A stretch of DNA of 64,000 bases from Streptomyces sp. WAC05374. Lineage in GTDB: Bacteria > Actinomycetota > Actinomycetes > Streptomycetales > Streptomycetaceae. Made by a program: the position numbers and the translations under genes. The notes beneath the pieces are model-generated. The model was not told the origin of the DNA, ran no database searches, and saw nothing but the letters and a program-made list of their open reading frames with translations. This document shows positions 8,559 to 17,077 of the stretch, piece by piece. The number at the start of each line of letters is the position of its first letter. Within the stretch, counting starts at the first letter, position 1. The DNA lies in the NCBI RefSeq assembly GCF_004353505.1, contig NZ_SMNQ01000008.1, forward strand, positions 224,510-288,509, given 5' to 3'.

Positions 8559-9668
8559 CTATCGGGTGGCGCGAGTGGTGCGGGCAGCCGTGGTGGTCGG
8601 GGGGCCCGCGCGGGTGGTAGGCGTGGGGCGTGGGCGCTGCGGAAGGATCCGTCCGGTGGCGTGCTGCCAGCGGGTGCGGATGGCGCCGAGGTCGGCGAGG
8701 GCCCGGCGGGCACCGACGACGAGCTGGAACGGTGTGTTCGCAGGGTCGCCGGCGTACGCCTCGATGCGGCGGCCGACGTGGTCGGCGGCGGCCAGGAGGG
8801 AGCGCTGCAAGGTGCGTTCGCCCCAGTGCTCGACGGAGCCGACCGGTCCGGCGAGAAGGCAGAGCACGTCGCCGGGTTCGCTGCCGTGCTCAAGAAGGCC
8901 GCGCTGTTGTGCTTCCCATAGGACGGTGACGGGGTCGATGGGCTCGTGGCGGCGTTCGAGGGTGGTGAGGCACTGCCACAGGCCGGCGTGCAGCGGCTGG
9001 GTGAAATCCTCGGGAAGCAGCCACCGTACGGACTCGATGCCCACGGGGTGGGCGGTGGCGGTAGCGAGCAGCAACCCCTCTTCCTCAGCGGCCTCGGCAT
9101 AGTCGGGTGCGATGGCCGGCGGGGGTGGCGGGGTGCGGGGCAGGACGCCCGCGCGTGGCGGGAAGCGTGCTGCGATGTCGTCCACGACTGCGGCGAGCGC
9201 GTCGGCCTCGGCGAGCACCGTCTGGACGGGGTGAAGGAGGGAGGCGTCGTGGACGGTCTGGAGAAGGTGCTCGGCGGCGGCCCGCAGCCGGCGGCGGGCG
9301 TGTTCGGCCTCGACCATCCGAGCGTAGGCGGGTGCGTGGCGGGGCCAGGGGCAGACCTGGATGAGGGTGTGCAGATAGGACGCGGTCAGTCCGCGTGCCC
9401 GCTGCTGGCCCGCTGCGAGCACCTGGTTGAGCCACGTGGTGTTCTTCGCGTGCTCGGCCGGGTCGGGCGGCGGCAGGGTGCTGATCGCGGCGAACAGGGC
9501 GGCGTGCGCGGCGGTGGAGAACGAGTCGGCGGAGACCCCAGTCACGTCGCCGAGACGGTGCGGATCGAGAAGAAGCGCGCCGAGGAGGGCCTGCTCGACG
9601 TGGAACACCGGCTGCGGCGCCGGGATCGTGTCGAGGTCGTCCTCGTCGGGTTCGGGGCTGAGGGGCAT
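8559..9668 (-). CDS. Protein with two DnaB N-terminal-like domains and no helicase domain
   Basis: 369 residues. Residues ~24-120 (VEQALLGALLLDPHRLGDV) and ~195-285 (EEEGLLLATATAHPVGIESVRWLLPEDF ... GLWQCLTTLERRHEPIDPVTVLWEAQQRG) each match the helical N-terminal domain of replicative DnaB helicase. The RecA-like ATPase domain of DnaB is absent; a Pro/Arg/Thr-rich tail replaces it. In DnaB this domain mediates ring assembly and primase contact, so this protein might bind host DnaB or primase during element replication (inference). Its ATG overlaps the methyltransferase stop as TGATG. Confidence 0.7.
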   Translation of the reverse strand: MPLSPEPDEDDLDTIPAPQPVFHVEQALLGALLLDPHRLGDVTGVSADSFSTAAHAALFAAISTLPPPDPAEHAKNTTWLNQVLAAGQQRARGLTASYLHTLIQVCPWPRHAPAYARMVEAEHARRRLRAAAEHLLQTVHDASLLHPVQTVLAEADALAAVVDDIAARFPPRAGVLPRTPPPPPAIAPDYAEAAEEEGLLLATATAHPVGIESVRWLLPEDFTQPLHAGLWQCLTTLERRHEPIDPVTVLWEAQQRGLLEHGSEPGDVLCLLAGPVGSVEHWGERTLQRSLLAAADHVGRRIEAYAGDPANTPFQLVVGARRALADLGAIRTRWQHATGRILPQRPRPTPTTRAGPPTTTAARTTRATR

Positions 9669-10939
9669 CAGGCGGCCAGGGTGAAGTCGTTCGGGTCGAG
9701 GGTGACGCCGAGGTGCGGGGCGAGGAGGTGGCCGGCGAGCAGCGGCGGGACCGCGTTGCCGATCTGCGAGAACTGCTGGCCCTTGTTACCGGCCCACGGG
9801 TAGTCGCCGGGGAAGGTCTGCAGGAGGCCGGCCTCGCGAGCGGTGATCCGGATCGGCTCCGGTACTGCCGGCGCGTCCGTGTCCTTCGTCGGCGCCGAGA
9901 GCGGTGTGGCGACCCAGGTGCATTCGTTCGCACGGTGCCCGAAGAACAGCGTGCCCGCCGGCTCCTCGATGGACCGGACAGTGGCGTTGGCCTGGTTGTT
10001 GCTGCGCAGAGACCAGGACCAGCGATGCGCCTCGGCGGTGAACGTCGGCGCCGGGGCGGTGGCAGCACGGTTCTCACGGGTGCCGTGCCGCGCCGCCCAC
10101 CCCGCGCCTTCGCGACGGGACTGCAGGACCACTCCGTCCGGTCGCGGCATCCAGGTTCCGCGGTCCCGGGCGTCGGAGAGCGTCTTGCGGGAGCCCGAGG
10201 GGAACGGTTCGGGCCCACCGCCGGGCCCGCCCCCGGCACAGACGGTGGGAACGGGCCGGTCGGTCGCACCCCACCCCAGAGCTTCGGCCATGCTCACCCA
10301 GCGGGCACGTCCCGGACCGAACAGCGAGTCGGGCTCGGCGACCCGGGCGTGCGTCGGCGTGGGAGGCTGTGCCGTACGGACTCGCGAGGCGAGCAGGATC
10401 GCCCGCTTGCGCGTCTGCGGAACGCCGAAGTCGGCCGCGTTGAGGATCCCGTACCAGACCGAGAAGCCCCAGCCGCGCAGGATCGCCGCGTACTGCTTCC
10501 ACAGCGGCAGGACGTCCGGAACCTCCTCCATGGCGACCCACTCGGGCTCGCCGACCGTGTTCAGGGCGTGGAGGTAGCGCATCGGCTCGGCCGCGAGCAG
10601 GGAACGCTCGTCACGGCAGGCGGCGAGGAGGCGCTCGCGGGTGTCGCGTCCGGCGGCGAGGTCCTCGACCGCCGCATGCACCAGCGGCTGGTCCACCAGG
10701 CCAAGACGTTTGCCGGCCATGCTCCACGCCTGACACGGCGGAGAAGCGATCAGCCCGCGCGTCCGGCCGAGGAAGGGCCACGTCGGATACATCGCCACGT
10801 CGGTCCGGATCGTCAACTGCCCAGCGGCAGCACGGGTCCTGCACGCCCACTCGTCCCACTCCAGCCCCACGTCACGCACGCCGAAGACACCCAGTGCACT
10901 GCTCCAGCCGCCCGGCCCCGCGAAGAGGTCGAGTATCAC
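9668..10939 (-). CDS. DNA (cytosine-5-)methyltransferase
   Basis: 423 residues. Motif I DLFAGPGGW (4-12), motif IV with the catalytic Cys in ASPPCQAWS (65-73), motif VI-like AMEEVPD, motif VIII-like GVPQTRKRAILLAS, and the C-terminal QIGNAVPP motif X region are all present, so the enzyme looks intact. The long middle region with SLRSNNQANATVRSIEEPAGT is the likely target recognition domain. GTG start at 10939 overlaps the upstream gene's stop (GTGA). No cognate restriction endonuclease is adjacent, so it is an orphan, possibly protecting the element from host restriction. Confidence 0.88.
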   Translation of the reverse strand: MILDLFAGPGGWSSALGVFGVRDVGLEWDEWACRTRAAAGQLTIRTDVAMYPTWPFLGRTRGLIASPPCQAWSMAGKRLGLVDQPLVHAAVEDLAAGRDTRERLLAACRDERSLLAAEPMRYLHALNTVGEPEWVAMEEVPDVLPLWKQYAAILRGWGFSVWYGILNAADFGVPQTRKRAILLASRVRTAQPPTPTHARVAEPDSLFGPGRARWVSMAEALGWGATDRPVPTVCAGGGPGGGPEPFPSGSRKTLSDARDRGTWMPRPDGVVLQSRREGAGWAARHGTRENRAATAPAPTFTAEAHRWSWSLRSNNQANATVRSIEEPAGTLFFGHRANECTWVATPLSAPTKDTDAPAVPEPIRITAREAGLLQTFPGDYPWAGNKGQQFSQIGNAVPPLLAGHLLAPHLGVTLDPNDFTLAA

Positions 10940-11865
10940 GTGGCCAGCCCGAAGTCGTCCTGCGCCAGCGCGTCCGCATCCCCGCGGCACGCGCAGGGCG
11001 AGCAGCCGTCCGTGACACCCCGCTCCAACTCGTCCTCGTCGGCGAGCTCCTGCTGAAGGGCCGCCCACTCGGAGGCGGTGACGTGGTCGATCGGGGCCCG
11101 GCCGAGGGGGACGCGGGAGCGGTGCAGGAACGCCTCGCCCAGCAGCCGATTGCCGCTGGCGTTGGCGCGGGCATTGCCCTTTCGGATGGCAGCGTCGAAT
11201 TCCACGACGTCCTCCCACTCGGCGGGGGAGTTGTCGCGGATGCGCCGCCACTGAGCATTGCCATGGAAAGGGCAGCCCAGGCATCTCGATTTCGGGGTTT
11301 CGGCCAGATCGAGAGAGGTGAGATAGCGAACGCAGTCGGAACGCGACCAGCCCATGTCGATCAGCGGATGTCGGTTCTGCATGTACTTCACGTCGGCGTC
11401 CTTGGCGCGGTGGAACTCGTCGGTGGATATGCCGATCCACTGCTCGACGAAAACGCCCTTTGGTACCCGAGTCGGATACGGGTAGCTGAGAAGATCGCGG
11501 ATCTTCTTCTTGATGGGCTTCACCTTGTACTCCCCGGTGCACTGGCGCCGGGTCATCCCAGGACGCCCGTCCGTGTTGAGGATGTAGAGGGGCATGGAGG
11601 CGAAACGGTGATCCGGGTTCAGGGCGTCGTTGCGGATGTTTCCGGAGGAAACCCGGAGAACAGGTATACCGGCGGGCGTTGCTATTTCGCGTTCGAGGCG
11701 GTCGAGATGGTCATAGACGGATTTGGGCTCCCATCCGGTGTCGGCGAAGATCGCGTAGTCAATTTTCGGGAGGATGCCTTCGGCAGACAGGGCGAGCAGG
11801 GTGCTGGACTGGACGCCGGCACCGAGAGAAAGGGCGCGGAACTGGGGGGAAGGGTGAATGGGCAA
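10936..11865 (-). CDS. PP-loop (PAPS reductase-like) ATP pyrophosphatase-family protein
   Basis: About 309 residues. The PP-loop ALSLGAGVQSS lies near the N-terminus (residues 11-21), then IFADTGWEPKSVYDHLDRL, and a Cys cluster SRCLGCPFHG as in phage- and element-borne PAPS-reductase-like proteins. A terminal CSPCACRGD adds more Cys. Some relatives (DndC type) take part in DNA modification; that role here is inference. The start is uncertain: TTG 11865 directly follows AAGGA, while an ATT 6 bases beyond the AAGGA has ideal spacing. It overlaps the methyltransferase start by GTGA, implying coupled expression. Confidence 0.72.
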   Translation of the reverse strand: MPIHPSPQFRALSLGAGVQSSTLLALSAEGILPKIDYAIFADTGWEPKSVYDHLDRLEREIATPAGIPVLRVSSGNIRNDALNPDHRFASMPLYILNTDGRPGMTRRQCTGEYKVKPIKKKIRDLLSYPYPTRVPKGVFVEQWIGISTDEFHRAKDADVKYMQNRHPLIDMGWSRSDCVRYLTSLDLAETPKSRCLGCPFHGNAQWRRIRDNSPAEWEDVVEFDAAIRKGNARANASGNRLLGEAFLHRSRVPLGRAPIDHVTASEWAALQQELADEDELERGVTDGCSPCACRGDADALAQDDFGLAT

Positions 11866-11891
11866 TCCTTGGGCGGAGCGTGGAGGCCGGG

Positions 11892-12371
11892 TCAGCGGGC
11901 GCGGGCTCGGGAGATGTCCGGTTGCGGGACGGGCAGGAGCGCGGGCACGAAGGAGCGCCGTGCGGCGAGGGCGGCGGTGGCCTCGCGGGCGCCGGTGACC
12001 GCAGCGGTGTAGTGGGGCAGGATGCGGTCGGTGATCCGCCAGGCGGCGCGGGCCGGATCGAGAGGGCCGGCGACGGTCGGCGGCGCGGGGATGCGGTCGG
12101 TGATGCCCTCGTGCAGCCCTTGGGGGATCACAGGGCAGACCAGGACCCGGCCTCGCCGGTGCTCGACGATGTACAGCTCCAGGTCGTCGTGCCGCCGCAG
12201 GGTGATTCCGTGGCTGCGGAAGGCGATGGCCGGCCTGGCGTCCAGCGGCGTCCACACGCGGTAAGTGTCAGCGAACTGGTCGGCGGCGCGGGTGTACTGG
12301 CGGTAGAGGGCCGTCCAGGTGCCGGGCAGACGGTCGGCGAGCTGGAGGGCGAACAGGTGGAAGGGGTGCAA
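11892..12371 (-). CDS. Conserved element protein of the LADRLPGTWT family
   Basis: 159 residues, not recognised as a named domain. It begins with LFALQLADRLPGTWTALYRQ, closely resembling the starts of the proteins at 20826-21575 (LAGELPGTWTSSYHPP) and 30738-31517 (LADRLPGQWTTEYVRH); all three share a later stretch like DRILPHYTAAV. Predicted soluble. TTG start with a weak ribosome-binding site. It sits between a helical protein and the PP-loop gene in the same transcription run. Confidence 0.6.
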   Translation of the reverse strand: MHPFHLFALQLADRLPGTWTALYRQYTRAADQFADTYRVWTPLDARPAIAFRSHGITLRRHDDLELYIVEHRRGRVLVCPVIPQGLHEGITDRIPAPPTVAGPLDPARAAWRITDRILPHYTAAVTGAREATAALAARRSFVPALLPVPQPDISRARAR

Positions 12372-12426
12372 GAAGTGTCTCGGCGGGAGAAGGTCAGCGT
12401 GTCCAGCTGGCGGCGTCGGGGCAGCG

Positions 12427-12999
12427 TCAACGCCGTACGCGGGGAGTGCGGGACGCTGAGGGGGCTGTGGTGGGGCCGGTCGCCCGCTGAACAGGCTTCG
12501 CTTGTTCTTGTATGGCGGCGAGGTCGCGGGTGATGCCGGTGGCGACGTAGTGGCACCCGATCGCGCTCAGGTCGAGCTGGTGGGCGGCATCGGCGAGGTG
12601 GCCGGTCATACGCGGTATGGCCTCGGCGTGGCGAGCGGTGCGTACCGCTTCGTCGTCTGCCGGGTAGCCGACGAACGGCGCGCCTTCGTACGGGTTGGCG
12701 TACAGCGCGCTGGCGAGGTCGTTGCCGGCCAGGGAGGAAGCGACCACGACCGAGGCCAGGCACTCCAGGCTGGCGCGGCTGCCGGCGATGTCGGCGTACG
12801 CGCCGCCGTCGAGCGCGCCCAGGCGTACGAGGGCGGTGGCCATCAGGTCCTGGACCTTGAGCAGGAGGGGGCTGATCCGGCGCAGCGCGTCGGTGCCGGG
12901 GGTGTAGGAGAGGTCCCGGACGCGTGCGTGCAGGGCCTCGAACTCGCCTGCCAGGTCACGGAGTTGTTCTGCCTGTTCTGCAAGGTTGAGCGAAGGCAT
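12427..12999 (-). CDS. Helical protein of unknown function
   Basis: 190 residues, largely alpha-helical (LNLAEQAEQLRDLAGEFEALHARVRDL; LLLKVQDLMATALVRLGAL) with a Pro/Ser/Arg tail. No recognised domain. The ATG at 12999 lies inside the end of the hydrolase gene, giving a 44-base overlap in a different frame; this short form is preferred to the longer open frame because its codon use is far better. It belongs to the minus-strand transfer run. Confidence 0.6.
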   Translation of the reverse strand: MPSLNLAEQAEQLRDLAGEFEALHARVRDLSYTPGTDALRRISPLLLKVQDLMATALVRLGALDGGAYADIAGSRASLECLASVVVASSLAGNDLASALYANPYEGAPFVGYPADDEAVRTARHAEAIPRMTGHLADAAHQLDLSAIGCHYVATGITRDLAAIQEQAKPVQRATGPTTAPSASRTPRVRR

Positions 13000-13885
13000 G
13001 GGGCGGTGTGCTCCGGGAGATCGGGTTAGAGATGGAGGCGCAGCGGGAGATTCGGTCCGTGACCAGCTGGGCGTGACGCAGGGGCAATGCGTGGGTGGCG
13101 TCCGGGACGATCTCCAGCCGGGCGCCGGGCAGACAGGCGGCGAGACGACCGGTCCGCTCGGGCGGGATGTGGGCGTCGAGGCTTCCGGCCAGAAGGTGGA
13201 CCCGCCCGCCGAGCTGCTGCAGCGAACCGGGGTCGGGCTGCTGATTGGCGAGGTCGTGCCACAGGGCAGCGAGGTCTCCGGTCGCCATGGTGTGCAGGCC
13301 CTGCCGGCACGGCAACGGCAATGCACCGGACGCCGACTGTGCGGGGGAGTGCAGGGCCCACCGGCTGGTGGTGGGAAGGCACCGCCGGACCGCGTCGAGC
13401 AGGTACGGCGCGTGCGTGCACGCGGACGCGAGAAGGTTGCGGCCCAGCGTGAGGAAGGACTGGGCCGGACCGGTGCCCGTGCGGGTGCTGATGCCGCCGT
13501 ACGGGGGCGAGATCAGCACCAGCCCGCGGATCCGGGGCGCGAGGTGGGGGTGGCGCGCGACCAGGCGCATGAGCGTCATCGCTCCCATGGAGTGGCCGGC
13601 GAGCACGAGCGGGCCGCGTGGCGCTGTCGTCTCAAGAACCTGGGCGAGGTCGTCGGCCAGCTGGTCGAGGCTCAGGGCGGCGGTCCCGCGGGTGGAGTAG
13701 CCGTGCCCGCGCTGGTCGTAGCGCACGACGCCCATCCCTTCACGGAGCAGGAGCGGTACGTGCGAGCGCCACAGGGCAGCGGTGACCGAGAGCCCGTGCA
13801 CCAGGACTGCCGTCACGGGTGCTTGTGCAGGATCGTCGATGTAGGTGGCGAGCCGGGCACCATCCGGGAGCCGTATCGATCTCAT
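12956..13885 (-). CDS. Alpha/beta hydrolase
   Basis: 309 residues. Oxyanion-hole HG in AVLVHGLS, nucleophile elbow AGHSMGAM, acid in LLAGSLDAHIPPERTGRL and catalytic His in VPDATHALPLRH give a complete triad. GTAALS and the cap region match serine hydrolases acting on esters or lactones; the substrate is unknown. ATG overlaps the stop of the coupling-protein gene (ATGA), so it is co-translated with a conjugation protein, unusual company for a small-molecule hydrolase. Confidence 0.8.
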   Translation of the reverse strand: MRSIRLPDGARLATYIDDPAQAPVTAVLVHGLSVTAALWRSHVPLLLREGMGVVRYDQRGHGYSTRGTAALSLDQLADDLAQVLETTAPRGPLVLAGHSMGAMTLMRLVARHPHLAPRIRGLVLISPPYGGISTRTGTGPAQSFLTLGRNLLASACTHAPYLLDAVRRCLPTTSRWALHSPAQSASGALPLPCRQGLHTMATGDLAALWHDLANQQPDPGSLQQLGGRVHLLAGSLDAHIPPERTGRLAACLPGARLEIVPDATHALPLRHAQLVTDRISRCASISNPISRSTPPHAFAQPCRTGRTTP

Positions 13886-15669
13886 GCTGCGGTCCCGAAG
13901 TCGGTCTGCCGCGGTGCGTGCTTGGCGACGGCCCGCTTGGTGATGCCGTCGGAGGCCCGCTTCGAGGCGGCGGTCAGTTCGGCGGCGCCGGGCTCCAGGT
14001 ACCACGGGCGCAGGTCGAGCATCGCCGCGCGCATACCGGTGGCGAAACACAGGGCAGTGCCCTTGGGCAGGGCGCGGATCGCGTCGGCCGGCAGGATCCG
14101 CTCCTGCCGCATCGACACGGAGGTCGACTTGCCGGACTCGGAATGTGAGGTGGACGTCGTCTCGACGTCATGGTCGCCGATCAGCCGCGACAGCTTGTCG
14201 GCGAAGTCCGGGTCGTCGATACCGGAGCCGATCACCTTCACGGTGGACGCTGACCACATGGCGTCCATGCCCGCGTCCCCCCAGACCTTCTGGCCCTGGC
14301 GGTAGGACTGCAGGATCGTGATCGGGATGATCCCGCGTGACCCGAGGTGCGAGTACAAGTCCGGAAGGTCCGAAATTTTGCACACGTTGGCGGCCTCGTC
14401 GAGGATCGCGAGCATCGGCGGGTCGAGCCGCCCGCCGGCGCGCTCGGCCTGCGCGGTCGCGGCGCGCATCACCGAGTCCGCGCACGCGGCGATCAGCGCT
14501 GCTGCACCGCCTCCGCCGTCCTTGCTCAAGAGGAAGAGCGTGTCGGTGGACGTGACGAACTCGGCCGGACGGAACTCGCGCACGTCCTTCTGCGGGGTGA
14601 CCCAGGCGGCGATCTCGCTGTTCAGCAGCGCGGCGGCATACTGACGGGCGGTCTCGTAGATGCCATCGCGCGTCTCCGGCGGTCCCTCGACCGTCCCCTT
14701 GAGCTGGGCGGCGACGGCGGCGAAGTCGTGGTCGCGGAGGATGTCGAGCGGAGTGCGGTCGGCGGGGAAGGCCAGCCACTGCATGACGTCGGTGATCGGC
14801 CGCTCGTCGAGGGCAGCGGCCAGGAACAACTGGGACAGGATGTTGGATCCGGCCTTGGACCAGAAGTCCCCCTGCTGGCTCGCGTCCACCGAGGCGGCGA
14901 GGAAGTGGCCGGCCAACCGCCCGGCGCCGTCCAGGGTTTTGGCGTCCGCCAACGGGTTCCACCACATCTCGCGTGCTGCGTGCGCGATCTGCTGCGGATC
15001 CATCGACCACACCTGACCGACGCGTGCGCGGGCGTCGTAGGTGGCGGTGAATGCGTCACCCGCAGCCTTGTTCGAGGTCAGCAGAACCGGGCCGGGCGCG
15101 GCGAGTACGGAGGGGACCGCGAGCGAGGTGGTCTTACCCGAGCGCGGCGCCATGATGGCGACGGCCACATCCTCGTAGCCCATGCGCACCTCGTGCTTGG
15201 TGCCCTGCAGGTTGCCGAGCAGGATGCCGGTGTCGCGGGCCTCGATGTGCTTGGCGTCCTTCAGGCTCGGGCGCAGGGAGCGGGCCTTGGCGGTGATCGC
15301 CTTGGCCATCAGCGGTTCGATGTCCCGGGCCTTGGCCATGGCGGTGATCTTCTTCCGGCCCCCGCCGCGGCTCTTGTGCCGCGCCCACAGGACGCCGGTC
15401 ACGGCGCCGAGGGCGAGCAGGGCTGCGATCGGGACGATCCGAGCGCCGACAAGCAGGGACGTTTCTCCGACCTGGGGCCAGAGCTGGTCAGGGTGGAGGA
15501 GGGCGGCGGTCGGCTGGTAGGGCGCCCAGTGGTCGGCGGTCAGCCATGCGGTGATGTTGCCGGACAGCCAGGCGAGATGGGACAGCGGGACGACGACGCC
15601 GAGCACTCCGAGGAGGAGGCGCAGGACGATGTCGTACCCGTCGGAGGAACGGTTGGAGGAGGGTGGCAA
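13882..15669 (-). CDS. VirD4/TraG-family type IV coupling protein
   Basis: 595 residues. Two membrane segments near residues 15-40 and 75-96 precede the cytosolic ATPase. Walker A APRSGKTTS (174-182), Walker B MLAILDEAANV (about 415-425) and the ILQSYRQGQKVWG/ALPKGTALCF motifs identify a VirD4-type NTPase that links relaxosome DNA to the transfer channel. TTG start with GGAGGGTGG nearby. It is separated from the VirB4-like gene by about 16.5 kb of other genes on the same strand. Confidence 0.9.
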   Translation of the reverse strand: MPPSSNRSSDGYDIVLRLLLGVLGVVVPLSHLAWLSGNITAWLTADHWAPYQPTAALLHPDQLWPQVGETSLLVGARIVPIAALLALGAVTGVLWARHKSRGGGRKKITAMAKARDIEPLMAKAITAKARSLRPSLKDAKHIEARDTGILLGNLQGTKHEVRMGYEDVAVAIMAPRSGKTTSLAVPSVLAAPGPVLLTSNKAAGDAFTATYDARARVGQVWSMDPQQIAHAAREMWWNPLADAKTLDGAGRLAGHFLAASVDASQQGDFWSKAGSNILSQLFLAAALDERPITDVMQWLAFPADRTPLDILRDHDFAAVAAQLKGTVEGPPETRDGIYETARQYAAALLNSEIAAWVTPQKDVREFRPAEFVTSTDTLFLLSKDGGGGAAALIAACADSVMRAATAQAERAGGRLDPPMLAILDEAANVCKISDLPDLYSHLGSRGIIPITILQSYRQGQKVWGDAGMDAMWSASTVKVIGSGIDDPDFADKLSRLIGDHDVETTSTSHSESGKSTSVSMRQERILPADAIRALPKGTALCFATGMRAAMLDLRPWYLEPGAAELTAASKRASDGITKRAVAKHAPRQTDFGTAA

Positions 15670-15702
15670 AGGGCTACGTGCTTCCGGGCGGGGACGAAGG
15701 GG

Positions 15703-16476
15703 TTAGCGGCTACGGGTGTTCTTGGCCGGTGACCGTCGAAGGGGACTCGGATTCGCCGGCGTGCTGGCGCGGCGGGCGGCGAGGGCGTGGACGCGTTCTT
15801 CCAGGGCGGAGGCGACCTGCGCGGCGGGGACTTCCCGCCGCGTGACGGTGATGAGATCCGGGTCCCGGGTGGGGAGGTTGACGACGGTGGCCGTACGCAG
15901 CACCGGGCTGGGGTCGGTCAGTGCTGCGGTGAACGCGGTGATCAGGTGGGGCGGCGTGTGCTCGCCGAATCGGGCCTGCCACAGAGGAGGGCCGGTGCGA
16001 TCGAGGGCGGCTCCGACCCACCAGCAGCCGGTGGTCTCGTTGACCTCGACGCGGACCGTGCCGTCGGCCGAGGCGAGCCGGTTGTGGCTGTAGGCCGGTG
16101 ACCAGCCGGATTTCTGGAGCGGTTCCAGCGGGTCCCAGCCGTCTGCAGGATCGGCGGCGGGACTGGTGAGGGTGTCGGTGAAAGCGGCGATGATTTCGAC
16201 CGGGGTGCGGGCACCGAAGCTCGCGTACCAGGCGGGCCGGTCCGGCTGCTGGGCGTGATGGAGCGTCCACCACTGGCCGTCCGGGTCGGGCTCGAGCCGG
16301 AGGAGGGCCCTCTGGTCGGGGCTGGAGAGGATGACGCGCGGCATCAGGGGGTCGTGGCCGTAGCTCCAGCCGCAGGCCCGATGGAGAGGGACGGTGATCC
16401 AGGAGGGATCTCCGCCTCCGGACAGGTGGCGCGGGGCGACGAAGTCGACATCGACGATCTCGGGGGGCTTCGGCAT
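15703..16476 (-). CDS. DUF317 domain protein (two repeats)
   Basis: 257 residues. DUF317 repeat 1 starts at VDFVAPRHLSGGGDPSWITVPLH and includes QWWTLHHAQQPDRPAWYASFGARTPVEIIAAFTDTL; repeat 2 includes CWWVGAALDRTGPPLWQARFGEHTPPHLITAFTAAL. Ends in a basic tail. ATG with GGAGGTGACC upstream. It lies directly downstream of an unrecognised helical gene and upstream of the coupling protein. Confidence 0.72.
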   Translation of the reverse strand: MPKPPEIVDVDFVAPRHLSGGGDPSWITVPLHRACGWSYGHDPLMPRVILSSPDQRALLRLEPDPDGQWWTLHHAQQPDRPAWYASFGARTPVEIIAAFTDTLTSPAADPADGWDPLEPLQKSGWSPAYSHNRLASADGTVRVEVNETTGCWWVGAALDRTGPPLWQARFGEHTPPHLITAFTAALTDPSPVLRTATVVNLPTRDPDLITVTRREVPAAQVASALEERVHALAARRASTPANPSPLRRSPAKNTRSR

Positions 16477-16478
16477 GG

Positions 16479-17027
16479 TCACCTCCGCACCGTGCTGGCC
16501 CGGCCGGACGCGGGGACCGTGGTCGCGGTCGGTGGCGGGGCCAGGGTCGAGGGGGCGTGGCGGGCAGCTGTGTTGATGTCGAGGACGGCCTGGCCGTGGG
16601 AGGCCCAGTCGTCGAGGTAGCTCCAGGTTTCGGCGTGGTACTCGGCGAGGGCGTCGTCGTACGCCGGGTTTCCGGGGCAGGCGTCGGTAGCGAGGCTGTC
16701 GCGCGTCTGCCGCCATTCCTCTTGCAGTACATCCAGGCGGTCGAGCGCATCCTGCAGGACGCCCAGCTGCCATACCCAGCGGCTCTGTACCGCGTGGGAG
16801 GGGAGTTGGGCGAGCTGCGTCTCGGCGGTGGCCAGCAGGTGGCGGGCGCCGGCGTGGACGGTTTCGAATGCGGCGCTGGTGTCGGCGTCGCGCTGGCTCT
16901 GGCGGAGGCCGTAGGCGTTGTCGTCGTACGGCCAGCCGTCGAGGCCGGTGTGCTCGTCGGAGTACGCGTCCCAGGCGTCGAGGATCTTCTTGCTGTCGCG
17001 GATGAAGGCGTTGAGGTGACGCAGCAC
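16479..17027 (-). CDS. Unrecognised helical protein
   Basis: 182 residues, strongly helical and rich in Asp/Arg/Ala, with many aromatic residues early (AWDAYSDEHTGLDGWPYDDNAYGLR) and a Pro/Ala/Thr tail. No known domain. GTG start; its stop codon is 2 bases before the DUF317 gene's start codon, so it is almost certainly in the same operon. Confidence 0.55.
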   Translation of the reverse strand: MLRHLNAFIRDSKKILDAWDAYSDEHTGLDGWPYDDNAYGLRQSQRDADTSAAFETVHAGARHLLATAETQLAQLPSHAVQSRWVWQLGVLQDALDRLDVLQEEWRQTRDSLATDACPGNPAYDDALAEYHAETWSYLDDWASHGQAVLDINTAARHAPSTLAPPPTATTVPASGRASTVRR

Positions 17028-17077
17028 CTTGCGATGTGCGGCGGGGTCGAGGGGAATGGTGGGGTGTCCTATCGGGA

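Noticed and set aside
7116..8921. 601-codon plus-strand open frame
   Set aside because: Antisense of the DUF317 gene and the DnaB-N-domain gene; composition is low-complexity Gly/Arg/Val.
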